Part shown: positions 51,765 through 60,185 of the stretch, one piece after another
Layout of the letters: each line of letters opens with the position of its first letter
Position numbering within the stretch: position 1 is the first letter of the stretch
NCBI GenBank assembly: GCA_050952935.1
Contig: JBMNLS010000001.1
Span: 868,001-932,000, forward strand
Direction of reading: 5' to 3'
Source: UBA6115 sp050952935
GTDB taxonomy: Bacteria; Bacillota; Clostridia; Christensenellales; Aristaeellaceae
Length of the DNA: 64,000 nucleotides
Position numbers and translations under genes: made by a program
Notes under the pieces: model-generated
Told to the model about the DNA's origin: nothing
Databases searched by the model: none
What the model saw: only the letters and a program-made list of their open reading frames with translations

Positions 51765-53090
51765 TTATTTTGAAGTAGCGTTTGCGATGACTGCATCAGC
51801 GGCAGCCTGCCACTTATCAAGCAGGGTGCCGGCATCGATTTTCCCGGCATACAAATCCTGAAGATTGGGATAGAATGTGCCGCGGAATTCAGTCCACCAG
51901 CCTTTTAGAACACCGAAACTGGAATCTGTATAGCTGGCGCTGTAAGAAGCCCCGCGGGCCATCGTATCGGCTATTGCCGGGGTTGCATATTCAACGACAG
52001 TATCCGCCATAACGGACAAGCGTCCCGTAGCGTTTGTGACGATGGTCTGGTATTCAGGATTGCCTAAGTACACTGCAATAGCGTTTTTGATATCGTTATT
52101 TTTCGCATCATCATGGCTGTCAAAAGCAATGAAGCTATAGGAGCCGAAACTTCCGGATGTTGGGATATCCTTCCCTTCCTTGGTGGGGATGGCATAAGCG
52201 TCATACTCAAATTCTACGCTGGATCCTTCCTCCATCAGCTGATGCCAGTAAGAGGTGTTGCTAAAAGCGCCGTGGCAAATGATCGCTTTGCCTGCCAGCC
52301 AAAACTCATGGGCGTTATTGTCAATGGCGGTCGACGCGCCGGGGTTGCACAGATTCTCATCGATAACGGTCTTGAACAAATCGAAGGTTTGCAGCGCTTT
52401 TTCACGGTTTTCGCCGATATTGAATGCAGTGGCGCTGAGCTCCTTATTTGTTAATTCAACTCCATTGGCGCGCAGCCAGCTGTAGTACCACATATCAGAA
52501 CTCTGTGACCCTGAATACAAGGCCATTGGGTAGTTGTCAGGATAAGCTTTTTTCAAAGCGCGCAGGAATTCCAAATACTCATCATAGGACCAGGTCAAAT
52601 AATCCTCCGGCAGCATATTTTCCAGCCCGGCCTGTTTGACCATGCTCATATTGACAAAAAGACAATATGCCGCGCCGGTGTTGGTGACAATGGCGTGGTA
52701 GCGACCATCAACGAGGCCATCAGCCTGCGTGCCAAGGAACCGGTCGGCAAATTGTTCGCGAAGCTCAGTCACATCCAGAGTTAAACCCGCATGAATGGCC
52801 GCGGCACAGCGGGAATAAACGTCGAAATAAAGATCGGGATTGGTTTTGGTTGCACACGCAAGAGCGAATTTTTCAGGGCCGGAGTCATAGGGGAGTTCTT
52901 CAAACTCAATGGTGATGTGCGGATATTTGGCCTTTACCTCCTGCGCCCAAAGATCATAGCCCACCGATGCCCCGGGATCTGCATAGTACCATGCGGTAAG
53001 GGTAACCGGCTTTGCGGAATCAGCCCAAGCGACAGAGAACATGCCAAGAAGCATCGATAGTACCAGAATAGAGACGAGCATTTTCTTCAT
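51765..53090 (-). CDS. Extracellular sugar-binding protein (family 1)
   Basis: 441 residues. The signal peptide (about 1-24, ending VAWA) lacks a lipobox cysteine. The body is a type 1 sugar-binding protein, with ITIEFEELPYDSGPEKF early and AWYYADPGAS at the mature N-terminus. It is the first gene of a seven-gene minus-strand operon (binding protein, two permeases, YhcH, lyase, SDR, AKR). A sialic acid or related sugar acid is the most likely ligand from context. AAAGGAGAG precedes the ATG. Confidence 0.9.
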   Translation of the reverse strand: MKKMLVSILVLSMLLGMFSVAWADSAKPVTLTAWYYADPGASVGYDLWAQEVKAKYPHITIEFEELPYDSGPEKFALACATKTNPDLYFDVYSRCAAAIHAGLTLDVTELREQFADRFLGTQADGLVDGRYHAIVTNTGAAYCLFVNMSMVKQAGLENMLPEDYLTWSYDEYLEFLRALKKAYPDNYPMALYSGSQSSDMWYYSWLRANGVELTNKELSATAFNIGENREKALQTFDLFKTVIDENLCNPGASTAIDNNAHEFWLAGKAIICHGAFSNTSYWHQLMEEGSSVEFEYDAYAIPTKEGKDIPTSGSFGSYSFIAFDSHDDAKNNDIKNAIAVYLGNPEYQTIVTNATGRLSVMADTVVEYATPAIADTMARGASYSASYTDSSFGVLKGWWTEFRGTFYPNLQDLYAGKIDAGTLLDKWQAAADAVIANATSK

Positions 53091-53623
53091 GATTTAATCT
53101 CTCCTTTGTCAACATAATGAATTGCTTATAAGACCAATACCGGATAACCTGATAATCTACATTCATTTCCCCCCTTGTATTTATATAGTCACGCTGTTTC
53201 AGGACGGAACAACGCGCAAAACCATCAGAGCCCAATAGACTGGCTTAGGAACGCGGAAAACCTTTCTTTGATAGCAGACGAATTTATGAGATAACAAACC
53301 GTTTCACTGTCTTAAGTATGTATAAGGTTTGTGTGTTTGACAGCTTTGAAATCGCTTTTTCATTCAATTAACGAACCTCACCTTCCGGCATCTGTTTTGC
53401 AAAATAGAGAGTGCGACAGACGAATTGTCCAACTCAAAAACCTTGCAACCAACGATCACCATGTAACTTCTATCCAGAATGTAGAATAACACAGATTACG
53501 GTTCTGTCAAGTATTTTCGATTGTTTTAACAAAGGAAGCGATGTTTGCAATCAAAATTTATTGAATAATGAGCTGTTTGATCAAGTTTGACACGCCTCTT
53601 TTAATTCTATTATTTTGTTTTGC
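53091..53623. other. AT-rich intergenic region upstream of the sugar-acid operon
   Basis: About 530 bases with no credible gene. It must contain the minus-strand operon promoter; TATAAG near 53127 and TATAAA near 53180 (minus strand) are possible -10 boxes without good -35 partners. TGAAATCGCTTTTTCA (53347-53362) looks like a CcpA site but has two extra bases in the middle. No regulator gene is adjacent. Confidence 0.4.
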
Positions 53624-53652
53624 TTGACTCATCAGAGGTCTGGGGATATACT
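53624..53652 (+). promoter_or_regulatory. Promoter of the exporter attenuator
   Basis: TTGACT (53624-53629), a 17-base spacer and TATACT (53647-53652). It lies 33 bases before the leader ORF and ~190 bases before the exporter gene. Confidence 0.8.
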
Positions 53653-53685
53653 TGTGTTGCTAATTTACAGAAAGGAGTTCGCGGC

Positions 53686-53751
53686 GTGAACAAGATCAAG
53701 CGGGTATCCAACCGGGAAAAGGCATGGCGCGGGCTTCCTGAGCTGCGCTGA
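53686..53751 (+). CDS. Leader peptide of the ABC exporter operon
   Basis: A 21-codon ORF starting GTG, with AAAGGAG eight bases upstream. The peptide begins MNKIKRVSNR and ends KAWRGLPELR. It holds Lys-Ile-Lys near the start. Its codons at 53727-53733 (GCGCGGG) duplicate the 3' arm of the terminator that follows, so translation of this ORF can decide which hairpin forms. The design is like the BmrB leader of the Bacillus bmrCD exporter genes. The peptide is too short for homology to prove the call. Confidence 0.6.
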   Translation: MNKIKRVSNREKAWRGLPELR

Positions 53752-53776
53752 AACACGGGTTTCAGCTGTAGTGTGA

Positions 53777-53808
53777 GGCTCCTGCGCATGCGCGGGGGTT
53801 GTTTTTTT
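53777..53808 (+). terminator. Attenuator terminator before the exporter genes
   Basis: CCTGCG (53781-53786) pairs with CGCGGG (53791-53796), extended by weaker pairs outside, and seven T follow (53802-53808). It lies between the leader ORF and the first exporter gene on the same strand, so it would stop most transcripts. The 5' arm can instead pair with GCGCGGG at 53727-53733 in the leader, which would be the antiterminator. A second hairpin CTGAAAC/GTTTCAG (about 53748-53764) lies between. Confidence 0.75.
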
Positions 53809-53842
53809 GCCCAAACATCAACAATCTTGAATTGGGGTATGT

Positions 53843-55672
53843 ATGAAAAGACGCAACAGACGATTGCTCAGACAACTGATGCGCGACAATGCGGGCTTGT
53901 TTGCAGGGGCCAGCTTGTGCACGGTGGCCAGTGTGTTTCTGGGCTTTATGACCCCCGCCGTGCTGGCGGAGGTGCTGGATCATTATCTGGCGGGAATGCC
54001 CTCCCGCTTGCCCGCGCCCCTTGACGGCTGGGCCCATGCCTTAAGCGCAGGAGGAAACACCCTTCTTCCCTTGGTGGCGGCGGGGGTGGTGATTGTGCTG
54101 ATCAGCCTTTTGAACGGCGTGGCCAGCTTTTTCAAAGGCCGCTGGACGGCCATGGCCTCGGAAAACGCCGCCCGCAGCCTGAGGAACAGGCTTTACAGCC
54201 ACATGCAGGAACTGCCTTTCGCCTACCACAGCCGGGTATCCACGGGGGACCTGGTGCAGCGCTGCACCTCCGATGTGGACACGGTGCGCCGCTTCCTCAG
54301 CTTTCACCTGATGAACATCGTGACCACCACGCTCATGGTGGGTATCGCGCTAACGCTGATGTTGCCCATCTCGGTGAAGGTTACTTTAGTGAGCATGGGG
54401 GTGGCGCCGCTGCTGGTGGTGTTTTCCATGGTGTTCTTTAAGAAGGTCATCATCTCTTTCAGAAGGGCTGAGGAGGCGGAGGGCAGGATGAGCGCCGTGC
54501 TCCAGGAAAACCTGACCGGCGTGCGCGTGGTGCGGGCCTTTGGCCAGGCGCAAAAGGAAATTGAGCGCTTTGACGAGGCCAACCGCGACCAGCGGGACAA
54601 GTACATCGCCAGCATCCACCTGGAGGCCGGTTACTGGGGGCTGAGCGACGCGCTGAGCTCGCTGCAGATTGTGGCCACCCTGGTGCTGTGCATTTTCGAG
54701 GCCATTGCCGGGCGCATCAGCGTGGGGGATATGGTGGTTTTCACCAGCTATGTGAGCATGCTGGTGGGTCCCGTCCGGCAGCTGGGCCGCATCCTGTCGG
54801 ACGGTGGGCGCAGCATGGTGGCGCTGGAGCGCATTGATGAGGTTCTGCGTGAAAAAGAGGAGCAGGATAAAGCGGATGCCATCTGCCCGGAGCTATCCGG
54901 CGACATCGTCTTTGATAATGTATCCTTCCGCTATGACGGCGGGCAGGATGTGCTGAAAAACCTGAGCTTTACCTTGAAAGCCGGTGAAACGGTGGCCATT
55001 TTGGGGGCTACGGGCTCCGGCAAATCAACCATTGCCCTTTTGCTTCAACGCATGTACAGGCCCCAGGCCGGTCGCATCACCATCGGCGGCCATGACCTGA
55101 ACGATTTGGACCGCAAGCACCTGAGAAGTCGAGTGGGCTTGGTATTGCAGGAACCCTTCCTCTACTCCAAATCCATCTATGACAACCTGCGCATCGCCGC
55201 GCCTCGGGCCAGCCGGGAGCAGGTGGAGCAGGCCGTCCGGGACGCGCAGGCCTATGACTTTATCAGTGAGAGTGAAAAAGGCTGGGATACCCTGGTGGGT
55301 GAGCGGGGTGTGACGCTTTCCGGCGGGCAGAAGCAGCGTGTCGCCATTGCAAGAACCCTGCTGAAAGATAGCGACATCCTGATTTTTGACGATTCCCTCT
55401 CAGCCGTTGACACCCAGACGGATGCCCTCATCCGGCAGCGGCTAAGGGAGCGCCGCAAAGGGGTGACCACGCTGATTATCAGCCACCGCATCCTGACGCT
55501 GAAGGAGGCTGACCGCATCCTGGTGTTGGAGGCTGGCAGCCTGGTGGATGAGGGCAGCCATGAGGCGCTGATTGCGAGGCCCGGGCTGTACCAGCGCATC
55601 AACGCCATTCAGGCGGGCCTGTCAGAGGAAGAGCATAGCCAAACTTCCGCTCGGGAAAGGAAGAGTGTATGA
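53843..55672 (+). CDS. ABC exporter subunit with degenerate catalytic site (BmrC/LmrC-like)
   Basis: 609 residues: a six-helix membrane domain (about 1-330) and an ATP-binding domain. Walker A GATGSGKST (about 389-397) and the signature LSGGQKQR are normal, but Walker B reads ILIFDDSLSAVD (about 512-523), with Asp in place of the catalytic Glu. This is the usual mark of the non-catalytic half of heterodimeric exporters such as BmrCD, LmrCD and TM287/288. It overlaps the partner gene by four bases. Drugs or lipids are likely substrates; the leader attenuator upstream favours ribosome-targeting drugs as inducers. Confidence 0.92.
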   Translation: MKRRNRRLLRQLMRDNAGLFAGASLCTVASVFLGFMTPAVLAEVLDHYLAGMPSRLPAPLDGWAHALSAGGNTLLPLVAAGVVIVLISLLNGVASFFKGRWTAMASENAARSLRNRLYSHMQELPFAYHSRVSTGDLVQRCTSDVDTVRRFLSFHLMNIVTTTLMVGIALTLMLPISVKVTLVSMGVAPLLVVFSMVFFKKVIISFRRAEEAEGRMSAVLQENLTGVRVVRAFGQAQKEIERFDEANRDQRDKYIASIHLEAGYWGLSDALSSLQIVATLVLCIFEAIAGRISVGDMVVFTSYVSMLVGPVRQLGRILSDGGRSMVALERIDEVLREKEEQDKADAICPELSGDIVFDNVSFRYDGGQDVLKNLSFTLKAGETVAILGATGSGKSTIALLLQRMYRPQAGRITIGGHDLNDLDRKHLRSRVGLVLQEPFLYSKSIYDNLRIAAPRASREQVEQAVRDAQAYDFISESEKGWDTLVGERGVTLSGGQKQRVAIARTLLKDSDILIFDDSLSAVDTQTDALIRQRLRERRKGVTTLIISHRILTLKEADRILVLEAGSLVDEGSHEALIARPGLYQRINAIQAGLSEEEHSQTSARERKSV

Positions 55673-57531
55673 GTGACTTTTATCAGGAAGAGACAGCGCC
55701 GGACAGGAAAATAAACTTCAGTATTTGGTTGAGGCTGCTTAAAGATGCCCGCAGCCAGTGGAAAAGGCTGGGCTTTATCGCGGCGATGATGGGGGTGTTG
55801 GCGTTGGTTGACATCATCGTGCCGCTGATGACGCGCTTTGCCATTGACCGCTATATCGTCCCGGGGGACACCGGCGGGCTGTGGGGCTTTGCCCTGCTGT
55901 ACCTTGGCCTGATCGCCTGCCAGACCTATGCCGTGTATAAGTTCATCGACCTGGCGGGGCGGGTGGAGCTTTCCATCGCCTATGACATGCGCACCCGGGG
56001 CTTTAAAAAGCTTCAGGAGCTGCCTTTTTCCTACTATGACCGGATGCCGGTGGGGTATCTGATGAGCCGGCTTACCAGCGATGTTTCCCACCTGGCTGAT
56101 GCCATCGGCTGGAGCCTGGTGGATATCGCCTATGCATGCGTTTTCCTGATCATCAGCACCATCGTGATGCTGGTGATCAACTGGCAGCTGGCCCTGGGGG
56201 TGCTGGCGGTGGTGCCACCCATCGTGCTGGTCACTTTGTACTTTCAAAAACGCATCCTGAAGGCCCAAAGAGAGGTGCGCAAAATCAATTCCCAGATCAC
56301 CGGCGCTTTCAACGAGGGGATCATGGGCGCAAAAACCACCAAATCCCTGGTGCGGGAAGCGGAAAACTTCAGCGAGTTCAGTGAGATGACGGGCACCATG
56401 CGCAAGGCCGCTGTGCGCTCGGCTACCTTGTCCAGCCTGTTTTTGCCGCTGGTGCTGGCCATTTCTTCCCTGGCCAGCGCCTTTTCCCTGGCCAAAGGAT
56501 CCAGCATGGTGCTCACGGGGGCACTGTCTCTGGGCACCATCACCGCCTTTGTCAATTATTCCGTAATGTTCTTCCACCCCATCCGGGACATCGCCTACAT
56601 TTTTGCCGAAATGCAGCGCATGCAGGCAGCGGCGGAGCGGGTGATTGGCCTTTTGGAGACAGCTCCCGACATTAAGGACACGCCCGAGGTGGAGGCCAAA
56701 TATGGCGACAACTTTCACCCCAAACGGGAAAACTGGGAAGCTTTGGAAGGGGATATTGTCTTTGACCGGGTTGCCTTCCGCTATCAGGATGGGGAGCAGG
56801 TGCTGAAGGATTTCAACCTCCATGTGAAGCCGGGGGAGACCATCGCCCTGGTGGGGCCTACCGGCGCCGGGAAATCCACCATCGTGAACCTTCTCTGCCG
56901 CTTTTATGAGCCCACGGAAGGGCGCATCCTCATTGACGGGGTGGACTATCGGGAGCGCAGCCAGCTGTGGCTGCAAAGCAACCTGGGCTATGTGCTGCAG
57001 GAGCCCCGGCTGTTTTCAGGCACTGTTCTGGACAACATCCGCTACGCGGATCCCGACGCTCCCAGATGGCAGGCTGAAAACGCCGCCCGGCTGGTGGACG
57101 CGGAGCGATTTATCCTGAAGCTGGAAAAGGGCTATGATACCCCGGTGGGGGAGGGGGGAAGCCGTCTTTCCACCGGGGAAAAGCAGCTGATTTCCTTTGC
57201 CCGGGCCATTCTCCACAATCCTAGGTTGTTTGTGCTGGATGAGGCCACCTCCTCGGTGGACACTGAAACCGAGCGGGATATTCAGCAGGCCATTGAGCGC
57301 ACCCTGTCGGGGCGCACCAGCTTTATCATCGCCCACAGGCTTTCCACCATCCGCTCCGCCGACCGCATCCTCTTTATTGACGATGGGAAGATCCGCGAAG
57401 AAGGCAGCCACCGGGAGCTGATGAAAAAACAGGGTCTCTATTATGAATTGTATACCAATCAGTTTAAGGAGGAGGCAGCCCGGGAAGTCCTTAAGGAAAA
57501 AGAGAAGGGAAAGCGCGCTGATGGGGTATAA
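55669..57531 (+). CDS. ABC exporter subunit with consensus catalytic site (BmrD/LmrD-like)
   Basis: 620 residues. The membrane domain (about 1-350) is followed by Walker A GPTGAGKST (about 397-405), a non-consensus signature LSTGEKQL (about 501-508), and Walker B LFVLDEATSSVD with the catalytic Glu. The changed signature here and the changed Walker B in the partner put one degenerate and one active ATP site in the heterodimer. A charged tail (EKEKGKRADGV) ends the protein. Confidence 0.93.
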   Translation: MSDFYQEETAPDRKINFSIWLRLLKDARSQWKRLGFIAAMMGVLALVDIIVPLMTRFAIDRYIVPGDTGGLWGFALLYLGLIACQTYAVYKFIDLAGRVELSIAYDMRTRGFKKLQELPFSYYDRMPVGYLMSRLTSDVSHLADAIGWSLVDIAYACVFLIISTIVMLVINWQLALGVLAVVPPIVLVTLYFQKRILKAQREVRKINSQITGAFNEGIMGAKTTKSLVREAENFSEFSEMTGTMRKAAVRSATLSSLFLPLVLAISSLASAFSLAKGSSMVLTGALSLGTITAFVNYSVMFFHPIRDIAYIFAEMQRMQAAAERVIGLLETAPDIKDTPEVEAKYGDNFHPKRENWEALEGDIVFDRVAFRYQDGEQVLKDFNLHVKPGETIALVGPTGAGKSTIVNLLCRFYEPTEGRILIDGVDYRERSQLWLQSNLGYVLQEPRLFSGTVLDNIRYADPDAPRWQAENAARLVDAERFILKLEKGYDTPVGEGGSRLSTGEKQLISFARAILHNPRLFVLDEATSSVDTETERDIQQAIERTLSGRTSFIIAHRLSTIRSADRILFIDDGKIREEGSHRELMKKQGLYYELYTNQFKEEAAREVLKEKEKGKRADGV

Positions 57532-57566
57532 TACCCTCAGAAACTATCCCCGGAAAGGAGTCTGAG

Positions 57567-57866
57567 ATGCGGATTATCATCACCCCTGAGGCCAGAGCAT
57601 ACCTGAACGAAAAAGGACGCACGGCCCTGAGGCTGGATGTGGACGAACACCGCTCCGGCGGCTGCGCCATGGGCATTGCGGAACCCGCTATCCATAAGTC
57701 AGCCCCCCGTGACCCTTCCAAATACCATAAGATTGATGTGAACGGCATCACCGTCTTTGTGTCCTTTGTGTTGCAGCCCAAGAAAAATGAACCTATTGAG
57801 ATCGCCCTGCAAAAGGTGCTGGGCATCCGCTCCTTGATCGTATCAGGATTTGATGTTTTGGCTTGA
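57567..57866 (+). CDS. Small HesB-like / CC-Se motif family protein
   Basis: 99 residues. It resembles short HesB/IscA-like proteins, including the 'CC/Se motif' group: a beta-rich start MRIIITPEARAYLNEKG, then the motif SGGCAMG (residues about 30-36) where the group has Cys-Cys or a selenocysteine. Only one cysteine is present here, and no in-frame TGA is seen. Role unknown; metal or selenium handling is a guess from relatives. GGAAAGGAG precedes the start. A terminator follows. Confidence 0.6.
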   Translation: MRIIITPEARAYLNEKGRTALRLDVDEHRSGGCAMGIAEPAIHKSAPRDPSKYHKIDVNGITVFVSFVLQPKKNEPIEIALQKVLGIRSLIVSGFDVLA

Positions 57867-57882
57867 ACGCCAATAAATCTTC

Positions 57883-57917
57883 GCCACCGTTTCAGATAGC
57901 AAGAAACGGCGGCTTTT
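57883..57917 (+). terminator. Rho-independent terminator
   Basis: GCCACCGTTTC (57883-57893) pairs with GAAACGGCGGC (57903-57913), with one mismatch, followed by TTTT. Confidence 0.85.
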
Positions 57918-57925
57918 AAATTGCC

Positions 57926-57975
57926 TTGACGCAAAAGAGAAGCCGTGGTATTTTTTCATTCGTTAGTCTAACTAA
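57926..57975 (+). promoter_or_regulatory. fabK promoter with downstream operator-like palindrome
   Basis: TTGACG (57926-57931), a 17-base spacer and TATTTT (57949-57954). The palindrome TTAGT-CTA-ACTAA (57963-57975) lies at about the transcription start. The half-sites resemble operators of fatty-acid regulators (FapR sites begin TTAGTA; MarR-type FabT is another option). The regulator is not encoded here. Confidence 0.6.
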
Positions 57976-58034
57976 GTAGTTGGAAAGGGAGTTTCAGAAA
58001 TATGTTTGACGCAGATGAACCGGGAGGTTACGGT

Positions 58035-58982
58035 ATGCTAAACACCCGGGTAAGCCGGCTGTTTAGCATTACCCATCCCATTTTTCAGGGAGGGATGGCC
58101 TGGGTGTCGGATGCCCAGCTGGCTTCCGCCGTGTCAAACGGCGGGGGGCTGGGCATCATCTCCGCCATGAACCTGGATGCCAACTACTTGCGGGAGCAAA
58201 TCAGGCTGTGCCGGGAGATGACCGACAAGGTTTTCGGTGTGAACATCATGCTGATGAGCCCTTACGCAGCAGACTGTGCCCAAGTGGTGGCAGAGGAAAA
58301 GGTGCCTGTGGTGACCACAGGCGCTGGCCTGCCTGGGAAATTTATCCCCATGTGGCTGGAGGCCGGGGTGAAGGTGGTGCCGGTGGTGCCCTCTGTGGCC
58401 ATCGCCAAGCGGGTGGCCCGGGAAGGAGCCTGCGCTGTGATTGCTGAAGGTTGTGAAGCCGGGGGCCACATCGGTGAACTCACCACCATGACCTTGGTGC
58501 CGCAGGTGGCGGACGCTGTGGATATCCCTGTGATCGCCGCGGGCGGCATCGCCGATGGCCGGGGCGTGGCGGCGGCTTTCATGTTGGGCGCTGAGGGGGT
58601 ACAATGCGGCACCCGCTTCCTGGCTGCCGAGGAATGCACCATTGCCCAGAGCTATAAGGATCAGGTGATCGCGGCGCGGGACATTGACACCATGGTGACT
58701 GGCCGCCGGCTGGGGCATCCGGTGAGGGCGCTCAAAAACAGATACATGCTGGAGTTTGCCCGGAAAGAGGCGGATATGTTCATCTCCAACGAGGAGCTGG
58801 AAAAGTTTGGCACCGGCGCCCTGTGGCGCGCGGCGCGCCAGGGCGATATGGCCACTGGCTGCATCATGGCGGGCCAGGCGGCAGCCCTGGTGAAGGAAAC
58901 GCTGCCCGCGGCCCAGATTATTGAAACCATGTTTGCCCAGGCGGAAAGGCTACTGAAAACAGCCGGTAAATGGGCTGAATAA
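58035..58982 (+). CDS. fabK: Enoyl-ACP reductase II (FabK) / nitronate monooxygenase-like flavoprotein
   Basis: 315 residues of the FMN-dependent TIM-barrel family. IQGGMAWV-like PIFQGGMAWVSDAQLASAV, EAGGHIGE (EGCEAGGHIGELTTM), IAAGGIADGRG and CGTRFLAAEE are typical FabK motifs. It reduces enoyl-ACP in fatty acid elongation with NAD(P)H. ATG 58035 starts with the family sequence MLNTRVSRLFSITHPI behind GGGAGG; an in-frame ATG at 58002 adds 11 residues and cannot be excluded. fabZ follows, which supports FabK over nitronate monooxygenase. Confidence 0.85.
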   Translation: MLNTRVSRLFSITHPIFQGGMAWVSDAQLASAVSNGGGLGIISAMNLDANYLREQIRLCREMTDKVFGVNIMLMSPYAADCAQVVAEEKVPVVTTGAGLPGKFIPMWLEAGVKVVPVVPSVAIAKRVAREGACAVIAEGCEAGGHIGELTTMTLVPQVADAVDIPVIAAGGIADGRGVAAAFMLGAEGVQCGTRFLAAEECTIAQSYKDQVIAARDIDTMVTGRRLGHPVRALKNRYMLEFARKEADMFISNEELEKFGTGALWRAARQGDMATGCIMAGQAAALVKETLPAAQIIETMFAQAERLLKTAGKWAE

Positions 58983-59013
58983 CTGATTTATGTCACTGTG
59001 CTGAGGGAAGAGA

Positions 59014-59439
59014 ATGAAGCGGGACGAGATTAAAACCTTTATGCCCCATCGAACACCTATGCTACTGATGGATGAAGTGAGGGTTGATCAGGATGGCAGT
59101 GTATGGGGCAGCTATCAGGTGCGGGGGGATGAGTTTTTTCTGCAGGGGCATTTTCCGGGCTTTCCCGTGGTGCCGGGTGTCATCCTGTGTGAGATCATCG
59201 CCCAATCTGCCGGTATCCTGGTGAAGGACAAGCTGCAGCAGGGGATGATGCCTCTTTTTATCGGCATTGAAAAAGCGCGCTTCCATCGCATGGTGCGCCC
59301 GGACGATCAGGTGGACACCCACTGCCGCCTTGTCAGGCGGGTGGGAATGATGATGAAGGTCAAAGGGGAAGCCCATGTGGCGGGGGAACTCTGCGCTGAA
59401 GGCGTTTTCCTGATGATGCTGACGAATTTAGACGATTAA
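59014..59439 (+). CDS. fabZ: 3-hydroxyacyl-ACP dehydratase FabZ
   Basis: 141 residues of the hot-dog fold. The active site is H46 in GHFPGFPVVPGV and E60 in LCEIIAQS. It dehydrates 3-hydroxyacyl-ACP, providing the substrate for the FabK gene upstream; together they supply two steps of the elongation cycle. Other fab genes are not in this window. Confidence 0.92.
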   Translation: MKRDEIKTFMPHRTPMLLMDEVRVDQDGSVWGSYQVRGDEFFLQGHFPGFPVVPGVILCEIIAQSAGILVKDKLQQGMMPLFIGIEKARFHRMVRPDDQVDTHCRLVRRVGMMMKVKGEAHVAGELCAEGVFLMMLTNLDD

Positions 59440-59550
59440 CAGGAGAGCGGCTTCATTACGTTTTCGCTGCGTGATGATGAAGGGGGATGCAACTGTAGTT
59501 CCTTATCTTGGGAATCATGGGAATATCTTTACAGGTTTCAGGATGACCTG

Positions 59551-60093
59551 TCAGCCTTCCACCTCAGGAATCCGCTTGATGCGGGGGTCGGTGAAGATGT
59601 CGGATTCATCCCGGCTGGTGGTGGAAAACTCGGACACGATGGCGCCCTCGGGCCCTGCCTGGAACCAGTGCAGGGTGTCGGGGAAAAGGGTGTACTGCTC
59701 GCCGGGGGTGAGCTTGACCTCGTGAAACACGGTGTAGTAGGCTTCATTGCCCTGGGGCGGCTTGGCGCCGGGGTTTTCTGTTTTCTCACCCGGCACATAA
59801 AGATAAACGGTACCCCAGCGGCAGCGGAAAGTTTCTTCCTTGCCCTCCACGCCGTTTACCTCGGGGTGGCGGTGCTCCGGGCAGGTTTGGTGAGGGAAGA
59901 GCACCAGCTCCTTGGCGCAGCATTTCTGGGTGTTGACATAGGTGACGAGCTGGAGCCCGGTCTTCTCCAGCTCGTCCAGGCCAAAGTCCGCCACCTCAAT
60001 GTTTTCCTTTTCTTTGTCAGTCAGCACGATGCTTGCCTTTTCAAAATAGGCGATGGTGCGACTGCGCGCATCTTCATAGGCGGATTTTTTCAT
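59551..60093 (-). CDS. D-lyxose ketol-isomerase (cupin)
   Basis: 180 residues. The metal ligands H74, H76 (PEHRHP), E87 (GKEETF) and H142 (LHWFQ) fit the D-lyxose isomerase family, as do RCRWGTVYLYVPGE and the long loop after it. It interconverts D-lyxose with D-xylulose and often D-mannose with D-fructose. It is divergent from the ribokinase gene, with ~90 bases between, suggesting a shared pentose-related control region. Confidence 0.88.
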   Translation of the reverse strand: MKKSAYEDARSRTIAYFEKASIVLTDKEKENIEVADFGLDELEKTGLQLVTYVNTQKCCAKELVLFPHQTCPEHRHPEVNGVEGKEETFRCRWGTVYLYVPGEKTENPGAKPPQGNEAYYTVFHEVKLTPGEQYTLFPDTLHWFQAGPEGAIVSEFSTTSRDESDIFTDPRIKRIPEVEG

Positions 60094-60185
60094 CAGATTA
60101 CCCTCCTTCTATTGGAAGCCGAGGCTTTTTTTGTTATTGTAGAAGGGAAGGAACGGACTGTCAAGCAGTGGAAAGGAGCGTGAGC

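Noticed and set aside
53347..53362. CcpA (cre) site TGAAATCGCTTTTTCA
   Set aside because: The half-sites are separated by two bases too many for the cre consensus and it lies ~260 bases from the operon start.
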